The translations under genes and the position numbers were made by a program. Positions 10,920 to 23,177 of a DNA stretch of 64,000 nt are shown piece after piece. This DNA is from Macrostomum hystrix. Taxonomy: Eukaryota > Platyhelminthes > Macrostomidae. Under the pieces are notes generated by a model that did no database searches, was not told the origin of the DNA, and saw only the letters and a program-made list of their open reading frames with translations. The stretch spans positions 6,252,001 to 6,316,000 of the forward strand of contig CATNEN010000007.1 of the NCBI GenBank assembly GCA_950097015.1, written 5' to 3'. Position 1 is the stretch's first letter, and each line of letters opens with the position of its first letter.

Positions 10920-11903
10920 TCAATTGACCGGAGCTGGCGACACCGAGGCGCTCCGACGGTTCAGACTGGCAGCTGACCGCTGGTGGATGGCGCCGCTTGC
11001 CTCCGTCATGGCGACGCTGGTCGATGTCATTCTACTCAGACTGCTTATCTGTTCGTCATCGGCCTTGCTGGCGGCAGCTTCGGCTTCGGCAGCTTCGGCG
11101 GCGGCCTCCAATGGCAGGCCGATGACAACCTCGTAGACCCAGGCTCCGATTAGGGCGCCCAGGTAGGGACCAATCAGAGGAATCCAGAAGTAGTAGTTGT
11201 GCTCGCGGAACACGTCAGGCCCGTAGCCAATCAGCATGGCGGCCACGCGGGGCGCGAAGTCTCTGGCCGGATTGAGGCAGGTGCCGGACACCACCAGCTC
11301 GGAGATGATGAGCCCGGTGACCAGCAAGCTGGTGAGCATCGGCTGCAGGGCGACCGGGGCTGCCAGGTTTCGCGGATCAGAGATGGCGCGCACGCCGACA
11401 AGCAGCAGGGCGGTGCCAACGAGCTGGTCGGCCATGCCGATGCCGTTGCTGACCAGCTGGTGCGGCGCTGTGTAGAAAATTGTCCCGGTGCCGTTGACGC
11501 CGGAGCCGACACGAACACCACCGTCGACACCGTCGAGCATCTGGTGGTAGAGCAGGTAGACGGTGAGGGCGCCGAGGAAGCAGCCGAGAAACTGCGCGGC
11601 CTGGTACAGCAGCAGGCAGGGTAGGCTGAGCTTGCCCAAGCTGAACATGGCCAGCGAGACGGCCGGGTTGAGGTGGGCGCCCGACAAGCGGATGCTGACC
11701 GTGATGCCCGCCATCACGCCGAAGCCATTACCGAAAGCTACAGCCGGGATGAAGTTGGCGATGCCCTGACTTTGAGTGACTGTCGCCAGGGCGGTGCCGA
11801 GCTCCACGATGGTCAGGAGAACGTAAGTTCCGAGCAGCTCACTAAGGAACAGCTGGGCGTACCGGTTACGTATGAGCAGAGAGCGGCGCGAGACGCTCAC
11901 CAT
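10920..11903 (-). CDS. Aquaglyceroporin (MIP family channel)
   Basis: Uninterrupted 327-residue protein with six hydrophobic segments and the two half-helix NPA motifs: [10 protein letters not shown] (Asn79) and [13 protein letters not shown] (Asn211). The Asp after NPAR (Asp215) is the signature of glycerol-conducting aquaglyceroporins (GlpF, AQP3/7/9 type), so transport of water, glycerol or urea across the plasma membrane is expected. It is intronless, unlike most neighbours, which may indicate a retrocopy or simple intron loss. The last ~60 residues are a cytoplasmic tail with Ala/Glu- and Ser/Thr-rich sequence. The start codon at 11903-11901 is separated by only about ten bases from a long CCAA microsatellite, which therefore would form the 5'UTR or core promoter. 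Confidence 0.93.
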   Translation of the reverse strand: MVSVSRRSLLIRNRYAQLFLSELLGTYVLLTIVELGTALATVTQSQGIANFIPAVAFGNGFGVMAGITVSIRLSGAHLNPAVSLAMFSLGKLSLPCLLLYQAAQFLGCFLGALTVYLLYHQMLDGVDGGVRVGSGVNGTGTIFYTAPHQLVSNGIGMADQLVGTALLLVGVRAISDPRNLAAPVALQPMLTSLLVTGLIISELVVSGTCLNPARDFAPRVAAMLIGYGPDVFREHNYYFWIPLIGPYLGALIGAWVYEVVIGLPLEAAAEAAEAEAAASKADDEQISSLSRMTSTSVAMTEASGAIHQRSAASLNRRSASVSPAPVN

Positions 11904-11910
11904 GTCTGAC

Positions 11911-12160
11911 TGACTGGTTGGTTGGTTGGTTGGTTGGTTGGTTGGTTGGTTGGTTGGTTGGTTGGTTGGTTGGTTGGTTGGTTGGTTGGTTGGTTGGTTG
12001 GTTGGTTGGTTGGTCGGTTGGTTGGTTGGTTGGTTGGTTGGTTGGTTGGTTGGTTGGTTGGTTGGTTGGTTGGTTGGTTGGTTGGTTGGTTGGTTGGTTG
12101 GTTGGTTGGTTGGTTGGTTGGTTGGTTGGTTGGTTGGTTGGTTGGTTGGTTGGTTGGTTG
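11911..12160. repeat. (TTGG)n / (CCAA)n microsatellite, about 62 copies
   Basis: Nearly perfect tetranucleotide array with one visible substitution (TCGG near 12014). The gene-side edge degrades into TGAC TGAC before the aquaporin ATG. It produces three artificial Val-Gly-Trp-Leu ORFs on plus and Asn-Gln-Pro-Thr ORFs on minus. Confidence 0.98.
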
Positions 12161-13203
12161 CTCAAACTTACTCAAACGTATTGATTCCAGCAAACTATTG
12201 GGAATGCGAGCAGTTTGAGCTCAGGCCTGCCGACCCCAAGTCACGTGCTGTCACTTTGAGCAGACAAGCCTAGCCCTCGGTTCTTATAAGCTGCAGCAGC
12301 TCCTCAGTTGGTCGGTTGGCAAACTGGGTCAGCTAGGCTGCCCGTCTTCGCAGCCCCGAACTTGTGCTCTCGCCTTCGCATGCTGATTCTAGGTGCCGCT
12401 CGGCCTGATAAAGCCAGCAGCGGCCCAACCTCATTTGCGATATTGACTCCGATGGGCGAACGGACTCAGCGCTACAGTTGTTGTGAAGTTGTGCCAATTT
12501 TCATAGAGTGCCGCACTTCAGAGAAAAAACTTTGCGTTTTAGTCTGCCTTATTTCAGGTTAGCAGGTATTTTCGACCTGTTGGCTCTACTTATGACTTTT
12601 CAAGACCTCATTCTCCATGCCCTCTATCTCTCCTTATCTTTCTAATTTTTTAACCAAGCCGCCGACCTCATTGCTGTCTTTGCGTTACCTGTCTTACTTG
12701 CTATCCCTTGCTTTTGCTTCTGTTTTGCCATCTCGACAATATATCATCAGCAGTCTTGTATCAATGCATGAAAAGGCCATCAGAGAGATTTGGCCGTATT
12801 TTCTCAAGTACTCCCTCTTGGGATTACATTCGCTCGTAGAAGCGTTGGAGAAATCGCGACCAAACAAAAGTTGATAAATGTTGTTGAAAATTCGCTTCTT
12901 AGCTCGTATCAAATCGCTCTAAAATCCCGTGAGCTCAGTTTATCAACTTTTTTCTCCGCTTCTCCAGAATTTTATTAAAAATTAAAACACAAAAATGGAC
13001 ACCCGTACATGCTCGGGGGAGAGACAAAATGTTCCGACTGTTAGACCGCGAGGACAGCGACTTTGCAGCTTATCTACTCTAAAGGCTATAAAACCGAGAG
13101 ATTGAGATATGGCTGTGCTTGATACGAGCCCTGATAAACCAGGCTGCGAGACAGGCTTCTGAGCTGCAAATCTAATTTTAGTCTGATCCGGCTGTCATTC
13201 ACA
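12161..13203. other. Intergenic region between divergent aquaporin (-) and receptor (+) genes
   Basis: This ~1 kb must hold the regulatory sequence of both divergent genes. I see no conserved promoter element I can name and no convincing exon. A 3' splice-like site (CTAATTTTAG) lies at about 13171-13180, just before the receptor start. Confidence 0.5.
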
Positions 13204-15982
13204 ATGCGTCGATGGCAGAGCCTCGAGGACTTCAACAACAGCGACAATGAGGAACCGAGCGTCGATCAGTGCGAATTGGGCAAACCCCCTGTTGCCGACT
13301 GTAATAGCAACAGGGACGGCGACGGCGAGAGTGACGGCGACAATCACAAAAGAAAAACTGGCATCCTGCCCCGGTCTCTATCGCTGCACGGACAGCAGCG
13401 GCGGATGCAGCGGCGGCTTCGGCGTCGTCAGCGGCACAGGACGGCCGAATCAAAGACATCGCCAGCTGAAATTTCCAGTTCATCGGTGACGCCAGCGATG
13501 CTGACTGTGGAGAATACGGTCGGTGGCAGGCGGCGAAAACGCGGCATCAGCGAAGTGTCGTCTGTTGGGTCCGCAGTACAGCGCCTTTTCTACGAAAATG
13601 AGGCCTTTCAGTTGGACGAGGACCGAGTGGCTGTCGTTGTCTCTGCGACTGCCGCTGTGGCTGCCGCTGCAGAGCTGGGGGAGAGTCCGTTGGCGGCAGC
13701 GGCTGTTGAAATCCCAGCCACTCTGGTCATCCAGTCCGCGGACACAGCCGAGGAGGCGATGGAGACGGACACCTACGAGGAACTTGTGACGCTGCGTATT
13801 GACAGCCTTCGGCACTGCTCCGCGACGCTCCCGGAACTGCAACTTCATCGGTCGTCAAGCCGACAGCGACGACGTCGAGTAGGCGTGTCGCCGCCGACGC
13901 CGGAGCTGCTGGAGACACTGCAGCGACTTAAGCGCTCGGCAGGCGACGACTCGGATGAGTCAGCGGCTTATACAACCGATTGTGGAACCGTGACACACGG
14001 TCGACAGTCGTCACTAGTTTCTCACGCTGAGGACGCGGGCAGCATCTACTACGGAGTGCCCCGGCTGGGTCCGCCGCTGTCGGCGAATCCCCGCCTGCTC
14101 TCGGCACCGAACCTGGCGCACATGCGGAAGGCCTCTCGCCAGTCGCTGATCAGCGAGGCCGGCGGCTCAGTGACCAACCGGCTCGACAGGAAGTCGGCGG
14201 CCCAGCGGGCGGTGCGGCTCGATTACCAGTTTGCCTCGTCCAGCGCCCGGCACTCGCTGCAGAAACTCGGCCAGCGGAGCCTCGCACAGCTGGAGGACAT
14301 GGCGCACATCGGCCAAACCGAGCAGGGCACAAACTTCCGGCGGAGCTACGTGTCACTCTACAGCCCGCTGCACCCGCTGTTCATTGCGCTGAAGCTGTTC
14401 GGTGTGTTCCACACGCGCCAGAAAGGCGGCCGGGCGGCGCTAAAGTTTACGAACAGCTACGTGTACTGCGGCCTCGTGCTGCTGGCCTCGTGGTTCAACG
14501 CGCTGCGCTACTTCTTCGTGTACGACTGGGGCCAGGAGAAGTTCGACTCGCTGCTCTTCTTCAAGCTGACGCAGCACGCCATCTACATCCAGACGGCGGT
14601 GGCTGCCTCGGTGATGTTTCGTGCCTCGGGAAAATTTCCGCGCTTTTTCAAAGCCTGCCACGAGTTCATGGGCAAGAGGCACAATCTAGCCTACAGGTGA
14701 TTGAGAATGGGTTCAGGAAGTACTTAAGCTGCAAGTGCTCATAAGATCTACATCCAGCATCTATTCCCCTTCATCCTTCTCAGGGCCGCGCTAAGCCGAC
14801 GAACCAAAGCCACGGTAGTGCTTGGAGCTGCCGTGATGGCGGTGGAGCTGTCCACCTACCTATCCTGGGTGGTGCGAGCTGACAGCGAGTTCCTGAGAGT
14901 CTTCTTGCGGCCCTACACGCTCATCATGCCCTGGACAGACGTCAGCCGCGGTGTGCTCACCACCGTGTCGTTCCTCTTCAGCGCCTTCTCAGCGGCGGCC
15001 TGGGTTTACCCGGCCCTGCTGTTCTGCAACTTCACTTGGATTTTTGAGCGCGAATTTCGCCACCTGGCGCACCGCCTGCGGTTGGCCTGCACCAACGATC
15101 ACATCTTCATTGGCGACATCGAGAAGTTCCGCGCAGAGTCCTGGCGCATCAGCCGCCTCGTCACCAAACTGGACGATCTGTTCAACTTCTACGTGTTCAT
15201 CCTGTTCCTGACGGACGTTCTGAGCGTCTGCCTCATCCTGTACAACCTGGTGGTGGGCCAATACCCAAACGATGGCTCGGTGGTGCAGGCCTGGTTCTGG
15301 CTGCTGGCAGCTCTCGTGAGACTCTTCGGCGTCACCGTCTCGGCCGCCAAGGTCAATCAGGCGGTGAGCGAGGGCGCCAAGCCGCCTACTCACAGACAGA
15401 TGCGTGAATTTTTGTGCTACAAGCACCCAACGCTTGCATTTCAGGCTTGCTCACCGCTGAACATCATCCAGGACATGAACCTCCGCGATTATGCCGTGAA
15501 CCCCGCCAAGATCAGTCAGGTAAGACGCCTATCTAATCTATTCAAGGTGCCATTAGTCAATTATTTTAGCTAATTAACTAGCTTTGCCTCAACAGCTGAT
15601 GATCTTCCTGAACAAGCTGACCATTGGCAACATCGGCTTCACCGTCTGGAATTTGTTCACACTCTCCAGGACCAGCACGCTCACTGTGAGTTCACTGGAA
15701 ACCTCCACTCACTTCCATGGTCATCCTGTTGTAGCGTGCAGTCTGTGAGGCTGCTCGCTACTCACTACTCGTCAGTAGCAGCTGTTCCCACACCCGCCTC
15801 GCCATCCGCAGATAGCGGCCATGATTCTGTCGTACACGTTGCTGTTCGTGAAGCTGGGCGCCTCGTACGGCCAGGACGATCGGCTCCGAGTGCCGACCAC
15901 TGTGGCAGCCACCGCGGCCACCACCTTCGGACTGAGGCAAAACAATGCTAGCGATGTGACAGCGCCGTACTGGCCTCTCTGA
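13204..15982 (+). CDS. Gustatory-receptor-like 7TM protein; exons 13204-14696, 14784-15519, 15596-15685, 15812-15982
   Basis: Four exons, all with GT-AG borders and consistent phase, encode 829 residues. The first ~380 residues are low-complexity, Arg/Ser/Ala/Glu-rich and predicted disordered. The receptor body starts with SPLHPLFIALKLFGVF, the conserved TM1 entry of insect-type gustatory receptors, followed by about seven hydrophobic segments. Near the end are QLMIFLNKL (before TM7) and ILSYTLLFVKLG, which corresponds to the TM7 TYxxxxxQ signature with Ser and Lys substitutions. The family (Gr, and GRL outside arthropods) forms cation channels with an intracellular N-terminus, gated by chemicals in sensory cells or used in development. 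Typical members have 400-450 residues, so the N-terminal extension is exceptional. A short tail of ~35 residues follows TM7. Tandem AATAAATAAA polyA signals lie at 16002-16011. Confidence 0.82.
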
Positions 15983-16001
15983 TATTAACTTGGTTTTGTA
16001 A

Positions 16002-16011
16002 AATAAATAAA
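16002..16011 (+). promoter_or_regulatory. Overlapping polyadenylation signals of the receptor gene
   Basis: Two overlapping AATAAA words 20 bases after the stop codon. Confidence 0.65.
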
Positions 16012-16519
16012 GTATTTTTGCTACTACACAATGCCAGCACTGCAATACATAATTCGTGTCTGCTTTATCCTTAATAGGCTACTTCGAATTAGATTATCAT
16101 TTTTACCCTCTGCTATTTGCAACTGGGGTACTTTATTATTTTCCCTTTCTTATTTCTCACGTTCAACGCTCGTCCGATAGGTAATCAGATCACCTTGAAG
16201 CCTTTGGGCCTTCGTCTAAGCTTCTATATTTAGTCTTGCGGGATTTAAAAGTCCACAGCACATAGTTCTCAATTTAGATTTTAAACTCTTATTTCTATGG
16301 CCAAGGCTCAACCCATGCATGCTAACTAGGGCTCAGAGAGAAAGAATGAATAGAGCGGGCAATCTACGGTAAAATCCCATCCGCCGAATTGTTGAAAATG
16401 TGTCTAGTTTTCATATTGGGGAATCCTGGGCCAAAGAATCGATAGTCTCAAATTTTCTCTGCAGTGAATGAAAGCAGCCACTCTTCATGTGTACTGAAGG
16501 AAGTTTCAGCTATTCATTC

Positions 16520-17660
16520 ATGACGAAGGGCAGTGATGCCAGTTTCCAATCATTCCCGTCAGACGTTACACGACGGAGAGCATGGATTATCGCAACTCGT
16601 CTTTCGTAACTGGACCTGAAGGGAAAGTTTTTACGAGCGTATGTCACTTTACACCCGACAGCTTTGTTCGGTCTGACGAGTCCATTATTCCGCTGAAGAG
16701 AATCAGGCTCCATGGCAACGCAATTCCTTCGATTTTCACTTTTACGTCCGGTCTGGGGCTGGCACCAGCAAAACGGCGGAAGACAGCAAACTCAGTGGCC
16801 GCAGATTACAAGGACCCTCTGGTAGATTCTCAACTGGTCCGCGTCGTGAGGAATGCAAGCCTACCGGCGATGCAACAGGAGCAAGCAATTCCAAAGGAGG
16901 TGGCCTCCATGACTGACCCAGTTGCGGAGGTGACGACGCTGCAGAAGCTGGTCAGTCGGAAGCTACGGGGCGAGAATGAACGGCAAAGACGCGCTATTAA
17001 AACAGCTGCACAATGACAAGCGCAATCTGCGTGTGAAGTTGAGCCGGGCAGTGAGCAAATGTACGTCTATGAGTGAACTGGCGAGTCGCTTGCAGAAAGT
17101 GGGCGCAATTTCCGCTGGTCTGCGTGCAGTGCTGAAGAAACAACAGTGTTCATCTGACATTCTGAATGAACTTATGACGCGCCGACCAGGCGACTCGTTC
17201 TCAGCTAATGCACGCAAGTTTGTGTCGAATCTGTTTTTTCTGAGTCCCAATGCTTTAACATATATTCGTCGGCACCTGCGTCTGCCGAACCCTCGCACCA
17301 TTCGCCGCTTGTTACCGCATTTCAATTTTAATCCTGGCTTCACAGATAAGGCATTTTATTTGCTAAAGAGACAATCCGCGGTTATTACTGAATCCGAACA
17401 GTTCACGTTTTGCTCTTTGCTGTTTGATGAAATGTCTTTGAAGAAGAGTTTTGATTATGACCATCATTGGGATAGATTTGTTGGTTTTGTTGAGTTCACT
17501 CCTCAACCACAGCCCGAAAACTCGGTTGCTGCTACAACAGTTTTTGTCCTATTAGCAGTGGGAGTACTGAAATCATGAAATTTCCTACAACTGTTAAATG
17601 GCATATTTGACGGGCTCACAGTTCCTTATTCACTGATTACACCTGCTGATTACTTATCCA
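16520..17660 (+). pseudogene. P-element/THAP9-type transposase relic
   Basis: Fragments of a transposase occur in three frames. Bases ~16530-16610 encode the middle of a THAP zinc finger (FPSDVTRRRAW); after a frame change 16620-16740 gives its second half with the CHFTPDSF and IPSIF motifs. The first Cys pair of the C2CH finger is not found. After another frame change near 16980-17015, bases to 17578 encode the P-element core: the leucine-rich coiled region, FSANARKFVSNLFFLSPNAL, the LPNPRTIRR motif and LLFDEMSLKK, which carries the first catalytic Asp. An in-frame TGA at 17576 is followed by eroded similarity to ~17650. The catalytic remainder is absent. Terminal repeats were not found. It is a dead element, not a host THAP gene. 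Confidence 0.8.
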
Positions 17661-18080
17661 TGCAGTTTACCACTCACAGCCAATACACATATAGATAGAC
17701 ATCGATAGACATAAGGCTGCTTCCAGTTTGTGTTGAAAACGCAGATTTTCAAACACCAACTCAAACTACGCGTGACTCCTCAACTTAAACTTCGATGAAA
17801 GCAGTTACTGAAGCATGGGCCTTTGCTAGGGGACTTTGTTTTTCGAGGCTATCGATTTTTGTGCTAAAAATAGCCTCCGGGAAAACCGACACGCGAAAAC
17901 CATAGATGGCCCGCTCTCTTCATACGTTCTCACTGACTAGGCCAGATATAGCTATGCTTGCCAATGTAGAATAAAACTATGGTCTATGGCTGAATTGTAT
18001 AGCTAAACTGCGTCTGTGCGTCCTAAATCTGCCATTTTAGATATGTGAATGTGAGATCAGGGCGGCCTTTTTTTAAAGGC
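17661..18080. other. Intergenic
   Basis: Between the transposase relic and the next gene. It may contain more decayed transposon sequence; nothing specific is recognisable. Confidence 0.4.
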
Positions 18081-20084
18081 ATGTCGCTGAAGCTGTTTCA
18101 ACAGTTCCTGCGCGTCGAGATCGCCCGACAACCGAGCCTAGCAGAGGCGCTCAAATGTAAAGGCGGCCTGAGCCGTTGCAGTCAGCTGTTTGAGGAAGCT
18201 TTGGCTAATCTGCATTATTGGCTGATTCGGCGGGCTGTGCAGCTGCTTTTTTCGCGAGCCAACGAAGCTCGGTTGCGCCAATTGAATGCAGCTGCGCCTG
18301 GCAGAACGTCTACAGAGGACAGCTGCCGCACGGGTGAGACTAGCTACGCAGGCACGGACTCTACGTGCTCCGCAACGCATAGCAGGAACGTTAGCCCGAC
18401 CTGCTCACTGCACTTTCAGTGCTCACATCTCAGCGACAATCGGCACACAAAATTCGATGGCAACGCTCAATGGGACACTCAGTCTAACAATTCTCGGTGA
18501 GCTAAGACACATTTTTTATTTCGAAACTGATAGCGATGATCAGGCAAAAAAGCTGAATTAGCATTGCTTAATATTTCTACGAAGAATGAAATTTCTCGCA
18601 GAAGTTTCAGAGAGATGCAAATTTCGCCAAGAAATCGCGGATGTGAACTGGACTGTCCCAGCATCAGCAGCAACTGCAGCAGTAACGCCAGCAGAACTAA
18701 TGGGGCCAAGAAGTATCAAAAGCGATCAGTGCCTCAGAATACTCGACCGCAGCAGTGTCGGCAGACGTCGGTTCAGCCCTCAATCACCCCTCAATCACAA
18801 CCTGTCAAGCAGCATAGGTATCAACCGCAATCGGGAATAAGCGCTCATCCTTCTCGGAAATTGCCACCGCAGTGGCCGCCGACAATGACAACGCAGGCGG
18901 TCCCGCCCCAGCCGGAGCCGGAGTTGCGCGAAGGCCCGTCTTACAGCTACCCAACGGTTGGCAAGCACAATCGCCAGGTCATGACCAGCTGGTACGTGGC
19001 CAATATGGACGCCCTGCTAACCAACCTGATGCGCCTGTTTGATAAGATCTACACCGACACTCTGCGAATGTGCGGCACAAGTCCAAGCGCTCTGCTGGAC
19101 TTCAAAAGTGCCTTGCCGGACCCCACTCTGCTAAGCATGCAGCAGCGGGCTGGTGGCGATTGGCGGCCAAATTTTATGAGCTGCAAGATCGACTTCTTGC
19201 TGCACATTGCCACCATGGTTTATCGGAACACGCAAGACCTGCGCTGCGGCTGCCCGTGCCCAGAGCCAGCCGACCCGTGCGCTCCAAGAACTCAACCAGC
19301 GCCTTGCAGGTTAGCTTTCACAATAGCTTTCGCAAATCACAATATATATTGACGGTGGACGCGCAAACAAAAATTAAAATTTGCTCTTGATGATATTGTA
19401 GTTACATTTTGTACGCTTTTCAGGTTAAATCAGGCGTTTCCTGAGAAGCAAAATCAACGCGGATCGCAAAAGAAGAAGCAGCACCAACACAAGGCAGCAA
19501 ATCAATCAGTCAATCGAAACAGTGCAACAGTGGCCGATTTGTCATACGAAGTCGAACTCGACAAATTCAGCGAAAGCAGCAAGCAACACATTTGCCTAGG
19601 TCAGGACGCTCAAAGACACAGCTGCGATGCTCGATCAGCCAGCGAGAGCACGTGGACCAACCAGTGCAACAGCAGCAATGGAAGAAGTGTGCTCAGCAAG
19701 ATTAGCTGGCTCAGGTCCAGTCAGGCGCGGCAGCAGCGGCAAAAAGCTGTCTATAATATAGAAAAGTCGTTTCAGTTTGAAACGTCTTCGAGGAAAGATG
19801 CCAGAACAAATAGCAGTGAAGGGTCCGACTCAACAAAGACTCGAAGAACTAGTCGAGCTATCAAACCAGCTGCGGCCATTGTGCGGGAAATGAGGTGCCA
19901 CCGGCAGAAGAGACCCAAGAGATATGTGGTCGTGTTGAGATCCAAAGCGTTTGTAATAAAAAGTTATTCGACCAGCGAGTCCGACAGTTCAACTTCCGCC
20001 ACTTTGCAGCCGTCAACTGACAACAACGCGACAGGCGATGCAAAAACTGCAGACTATTGCTCAACTGTTGACCTGCTCCACTAA
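18081..20084 (+). CDS. Unrecognised protein; exons 18081-18496, 18602-19309, 19424-20084
   Basis: Three exons joined in phase give a 594-residue protein that I do not recognise. Exon 1 opens with a predicted helical segment (MSLKLFQQFLRVEIARQPS onward, to about residue 70). Exon 2 starts with a Ser/Gln/Pro-rich linker and then a second folded block with Trp and Cys residues (MTSWYVANMDALL...DKIYTDTLRMCG...CGCPCPEPADPC). Exon 3 is basic and Ser/Gln-rich, probably disordered. The exon 1/2 join is uncertain: the chosen pair (TCTCG/GTGAGC with TTTCTCGCAG) has the better sites, but a donor at 18334 with an acceptor at 18561 is also in phase. The exon 2/3 join (CTTGCAG/GTTAGC with CGCTTTTCAG) is good. 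It could be a lineage-specific nuclear or structural protein; no function is claimed. Confidence 0.6.
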
Positions 20085-23000
20085 GACTGTCTTGTCTGTT
20101 ATTTTCTCTTACATGCATATCTAATATCAGTTTAACTTTTTAACACACAACCTTTTTCTAAATAAGTGGGTCATCGTGGGCAGGTGGTGCACATTGTCCG
20201 GGAGAACAGGACGGCAAAGACATTCTACTTCTCCTAAGTGAGTAGGAAGCTCCGAGTAGTCAAATAACAACATAGAATTTCTATCCAGTAATACTAAAAC
20301 CACATATTCGTACAGCACTTATGTATGTGTGTGCGTGTATATTTGATGTCTTGCTTTTTCCCCTTTCTAAATTGCCTAGTGTTCTGAGCCTACACGCGCC
20401 ATTGCTATTTGGTAACAGCACATTTTATACCACTTTTAACAGATACTAAATACCACAGAAAATTCATTAATTAAAATGCATACATTTACAAAAGTTTATT
20501 TTATCGAATAAAACGAAAGAACCGAATGACTTAATATGTTTGCGGTTACTTTAGGAACCACTTTATTAATACAATCATTGATGCTACTAGCGCCTAAACC
20601 CACTCAAAAATAGGCATTAACAGTGTCTAAAATAGAACACGCTGTGCAACTTTCTCGTCTGTGTTCTAGCTCTTCTGCACTTTTGTCTTGGGCTTCCAGT
20701 CTACTTCTTCCTCTGTCTGTGATCTGGCTCTTGCCCTCTGCCCTTAACATCTCTCCTACCACCGCCTTCTGATTGGTCGGCTAATCACCCTTAGCCTTGT
20801 TTTCTTACCCCTTTCTTACCCAACTCTCTTATCTTATCGTACCCCAACCCCCTCCAGCCAGGTTCTGGAGCACTATGGGGCACTGAATGTAGAATTTCCA
20901 GACCAGTGCAGGCTGACTGGCTCTCCCACAAAAAAATAACTTATTAGTTCAAAGCATAAACCCGAGAAAAGTTTTGTTGCAGACAAATAATATTTTTACT
21001 GAAGTTTCAAAATTATTCATTCCTCACTTTGCTGATATTTATAGCTAGCCGTAGTCAAGATTAAACTTCCAGAAATAGGCTTAACTAATCCGTGCAGCAA
21101 CCTCCCATAAATCACATAGTTACGATTCAAAGCCGCCTATAAAAATCTTGAAGAATGCCACATTGCTAAAGGCCTACTTGCTTACTAATAGTAGTCTGAT
21201 TGTAAAAAGGCTGCTTAAACTTAATTTCATCCATGAATTGAGAAAAAAAGCAACGTATGGCTTGTTTGAAGTGCAGTGATCGATTCCAAATTTTGGCGAG
21301 TAGCTCACTCTTATACTGAGTCCTTCAAGGGGCTGAACTCAAGTGTCCCCACCCTGTAACTGCTCCACCCAGTCCCGGATGAAAAGTGCACAGCAATAGA
21401 AAGAGCCTAGGTTGCAATAGGAACTATATGTGTCCTTTGTTTATCGATCGCTTGCCTTCTGTACTTTTATTTGTCACTGGGAATAATCTCGCATATGAGC
21501 TACTATTTTCCAACTACATTTGTAACATGAAACAAGTGTCTAATTATTATCTGCATCAACACTATTAAATAGTTGATTTATACGAAAATGCGTCAGAAAT
21601 TTAATGTGTCTTTTAGGTGCCGCCTTTTCTTTAAAAAAGCAAATAATTTGTTTTTCTTTGTAGCAAAGTTACGGGTTTTTCTAGTCCAATAAATTCGCCA
21701 AGAATCAAAATAGTAATGAATAACAAAGCTCGTAGCATATTTTATTGCCAAAATGCTTCTATGCCGAATTGCTAAATTGCCTCTATATTTTGACTACCAC
21801 CCGCCTAGTATTTAATTTGTCGCATGGATTGCAAAGCAGAAAAACAACAGCAAACAAAATTATCGAATGCATTAGCGCACAGCTGATTGTGTATCAAATT
21901 AACTGCCGTTGAGTTTTCAATCAAACACTTGGGCGAACGGACAAGAAATTGCTACAAAAAAATCTTTGAATTGTCAGTTGGTCGTTTGAAGCAAAAAAGA
22001 TGTTAATAAGAGGAGAAATAAAAAAATGCACTGAAAACAATGCTGAAACTAATAAAAACTAATACTAGAAGCACAGTACTTACTTTGCAGCTCTCGTGAA
22101 AAATAGTTCTTGTGGGCCTTGAGATCCCATTTGAAACAGCAAAAACAGCTATTAAGCTACTAAAAGTAGTTCTAATAACAAAATTGTTTATCAATATTTT
22201 TTGGTCGAAAAAAGGATTGTAATGTGTATTCTACTGCTGGTAAAACTAATAAGATTTTACTAAGAGATAAATAAGTGACGCAACTGTGTTAAGCAGATGA
22301 TAAGTCATAAAATACGAGTATATCTTCTTTTTTTCGCTATTTTCACTAGAGTCTCGAAAATGTTAAGTTTATTTGTTTCTTGAATCAGAAATTTTTAAGC
22401 TTGCATCAAAAAATAATTTTATAAAAATAAATATTGGATTTTAGGGTATGCTTTTTGACATTTTTAGAAACACGGTTGGAGAATCCCCTTCCAACTGCAT
22501 CAACTGAAACACGTGACCGACCGCAGCCAATGAGATTTCTAATGCCGACTTCGCCTACTTGAAGTGATTGTATCACATAACTGTTTAACACTTTCGTTGG
22601 TGAGATTCTATATTTTCGAAAATGTAACGTAACAACTTTGAACAAAAAAACTTTTGATGAAACACACAGTTCGACTGTGGCGAAGCAAAATTGCCGAGTT
22701 TCATAAAACCGATTTGAATTCGCGCGAACAATTATAAAAACATCGAGAATTCATTCGCTTTTAAAAATTAATTTAAAATAAAGTTTTCCGGTATCGTCTT
22801 TAAATAAATATCTTATTTGTTTTACTCCTTAGCGAGACTCAAACGACATTAACGGGAGAAATGTTAAAAGTCTGAGAACAATCTGGACTCCAACTGAAAG
22901 TCAGCTAAACAATTTTTTGTACAAAACACTGATGATATTATAGTACATGCTAAAGTAAAGAATTGAACAGGTTCACTGTGTGCTGTCATGGAGACATCTA

Positions 23001-23177
23001 AACTAGTCAAAGCTGGGACAAATTAGGCGGCAAATGTTAACAAACAGAAAAACTGACAATTGATCTGGCTGGCTGAGTTGCCGCGGGGTTGGGACAAAAG
23101 CGATTCAGTTTCCGAATATACACTGGCGAAGACGACAAGTCGATTGCTTGTTTGTGTTCGTGTCCTCTTTGTCTTTT
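20085..23177. other. Gene-poor AT-rich region
   Basis: About 3.1 kb without convincing exons. It contains a pyrimidine-rich, moderately GC-rich patch at 20640-20930 and otherwise AT-rich single-copy-looking sequence; it should include the 3' flank of calcineurin B at its right edge. Confidence 0.55.

Noticed and set aside
11866-12273. Overlapping ORFs with Asn-Gln-Pro-Thr and Val-Gly-Trp-Leu repeats
   Set aside because: They are translations of the TTGG/CCAA microsatellite in every frame.
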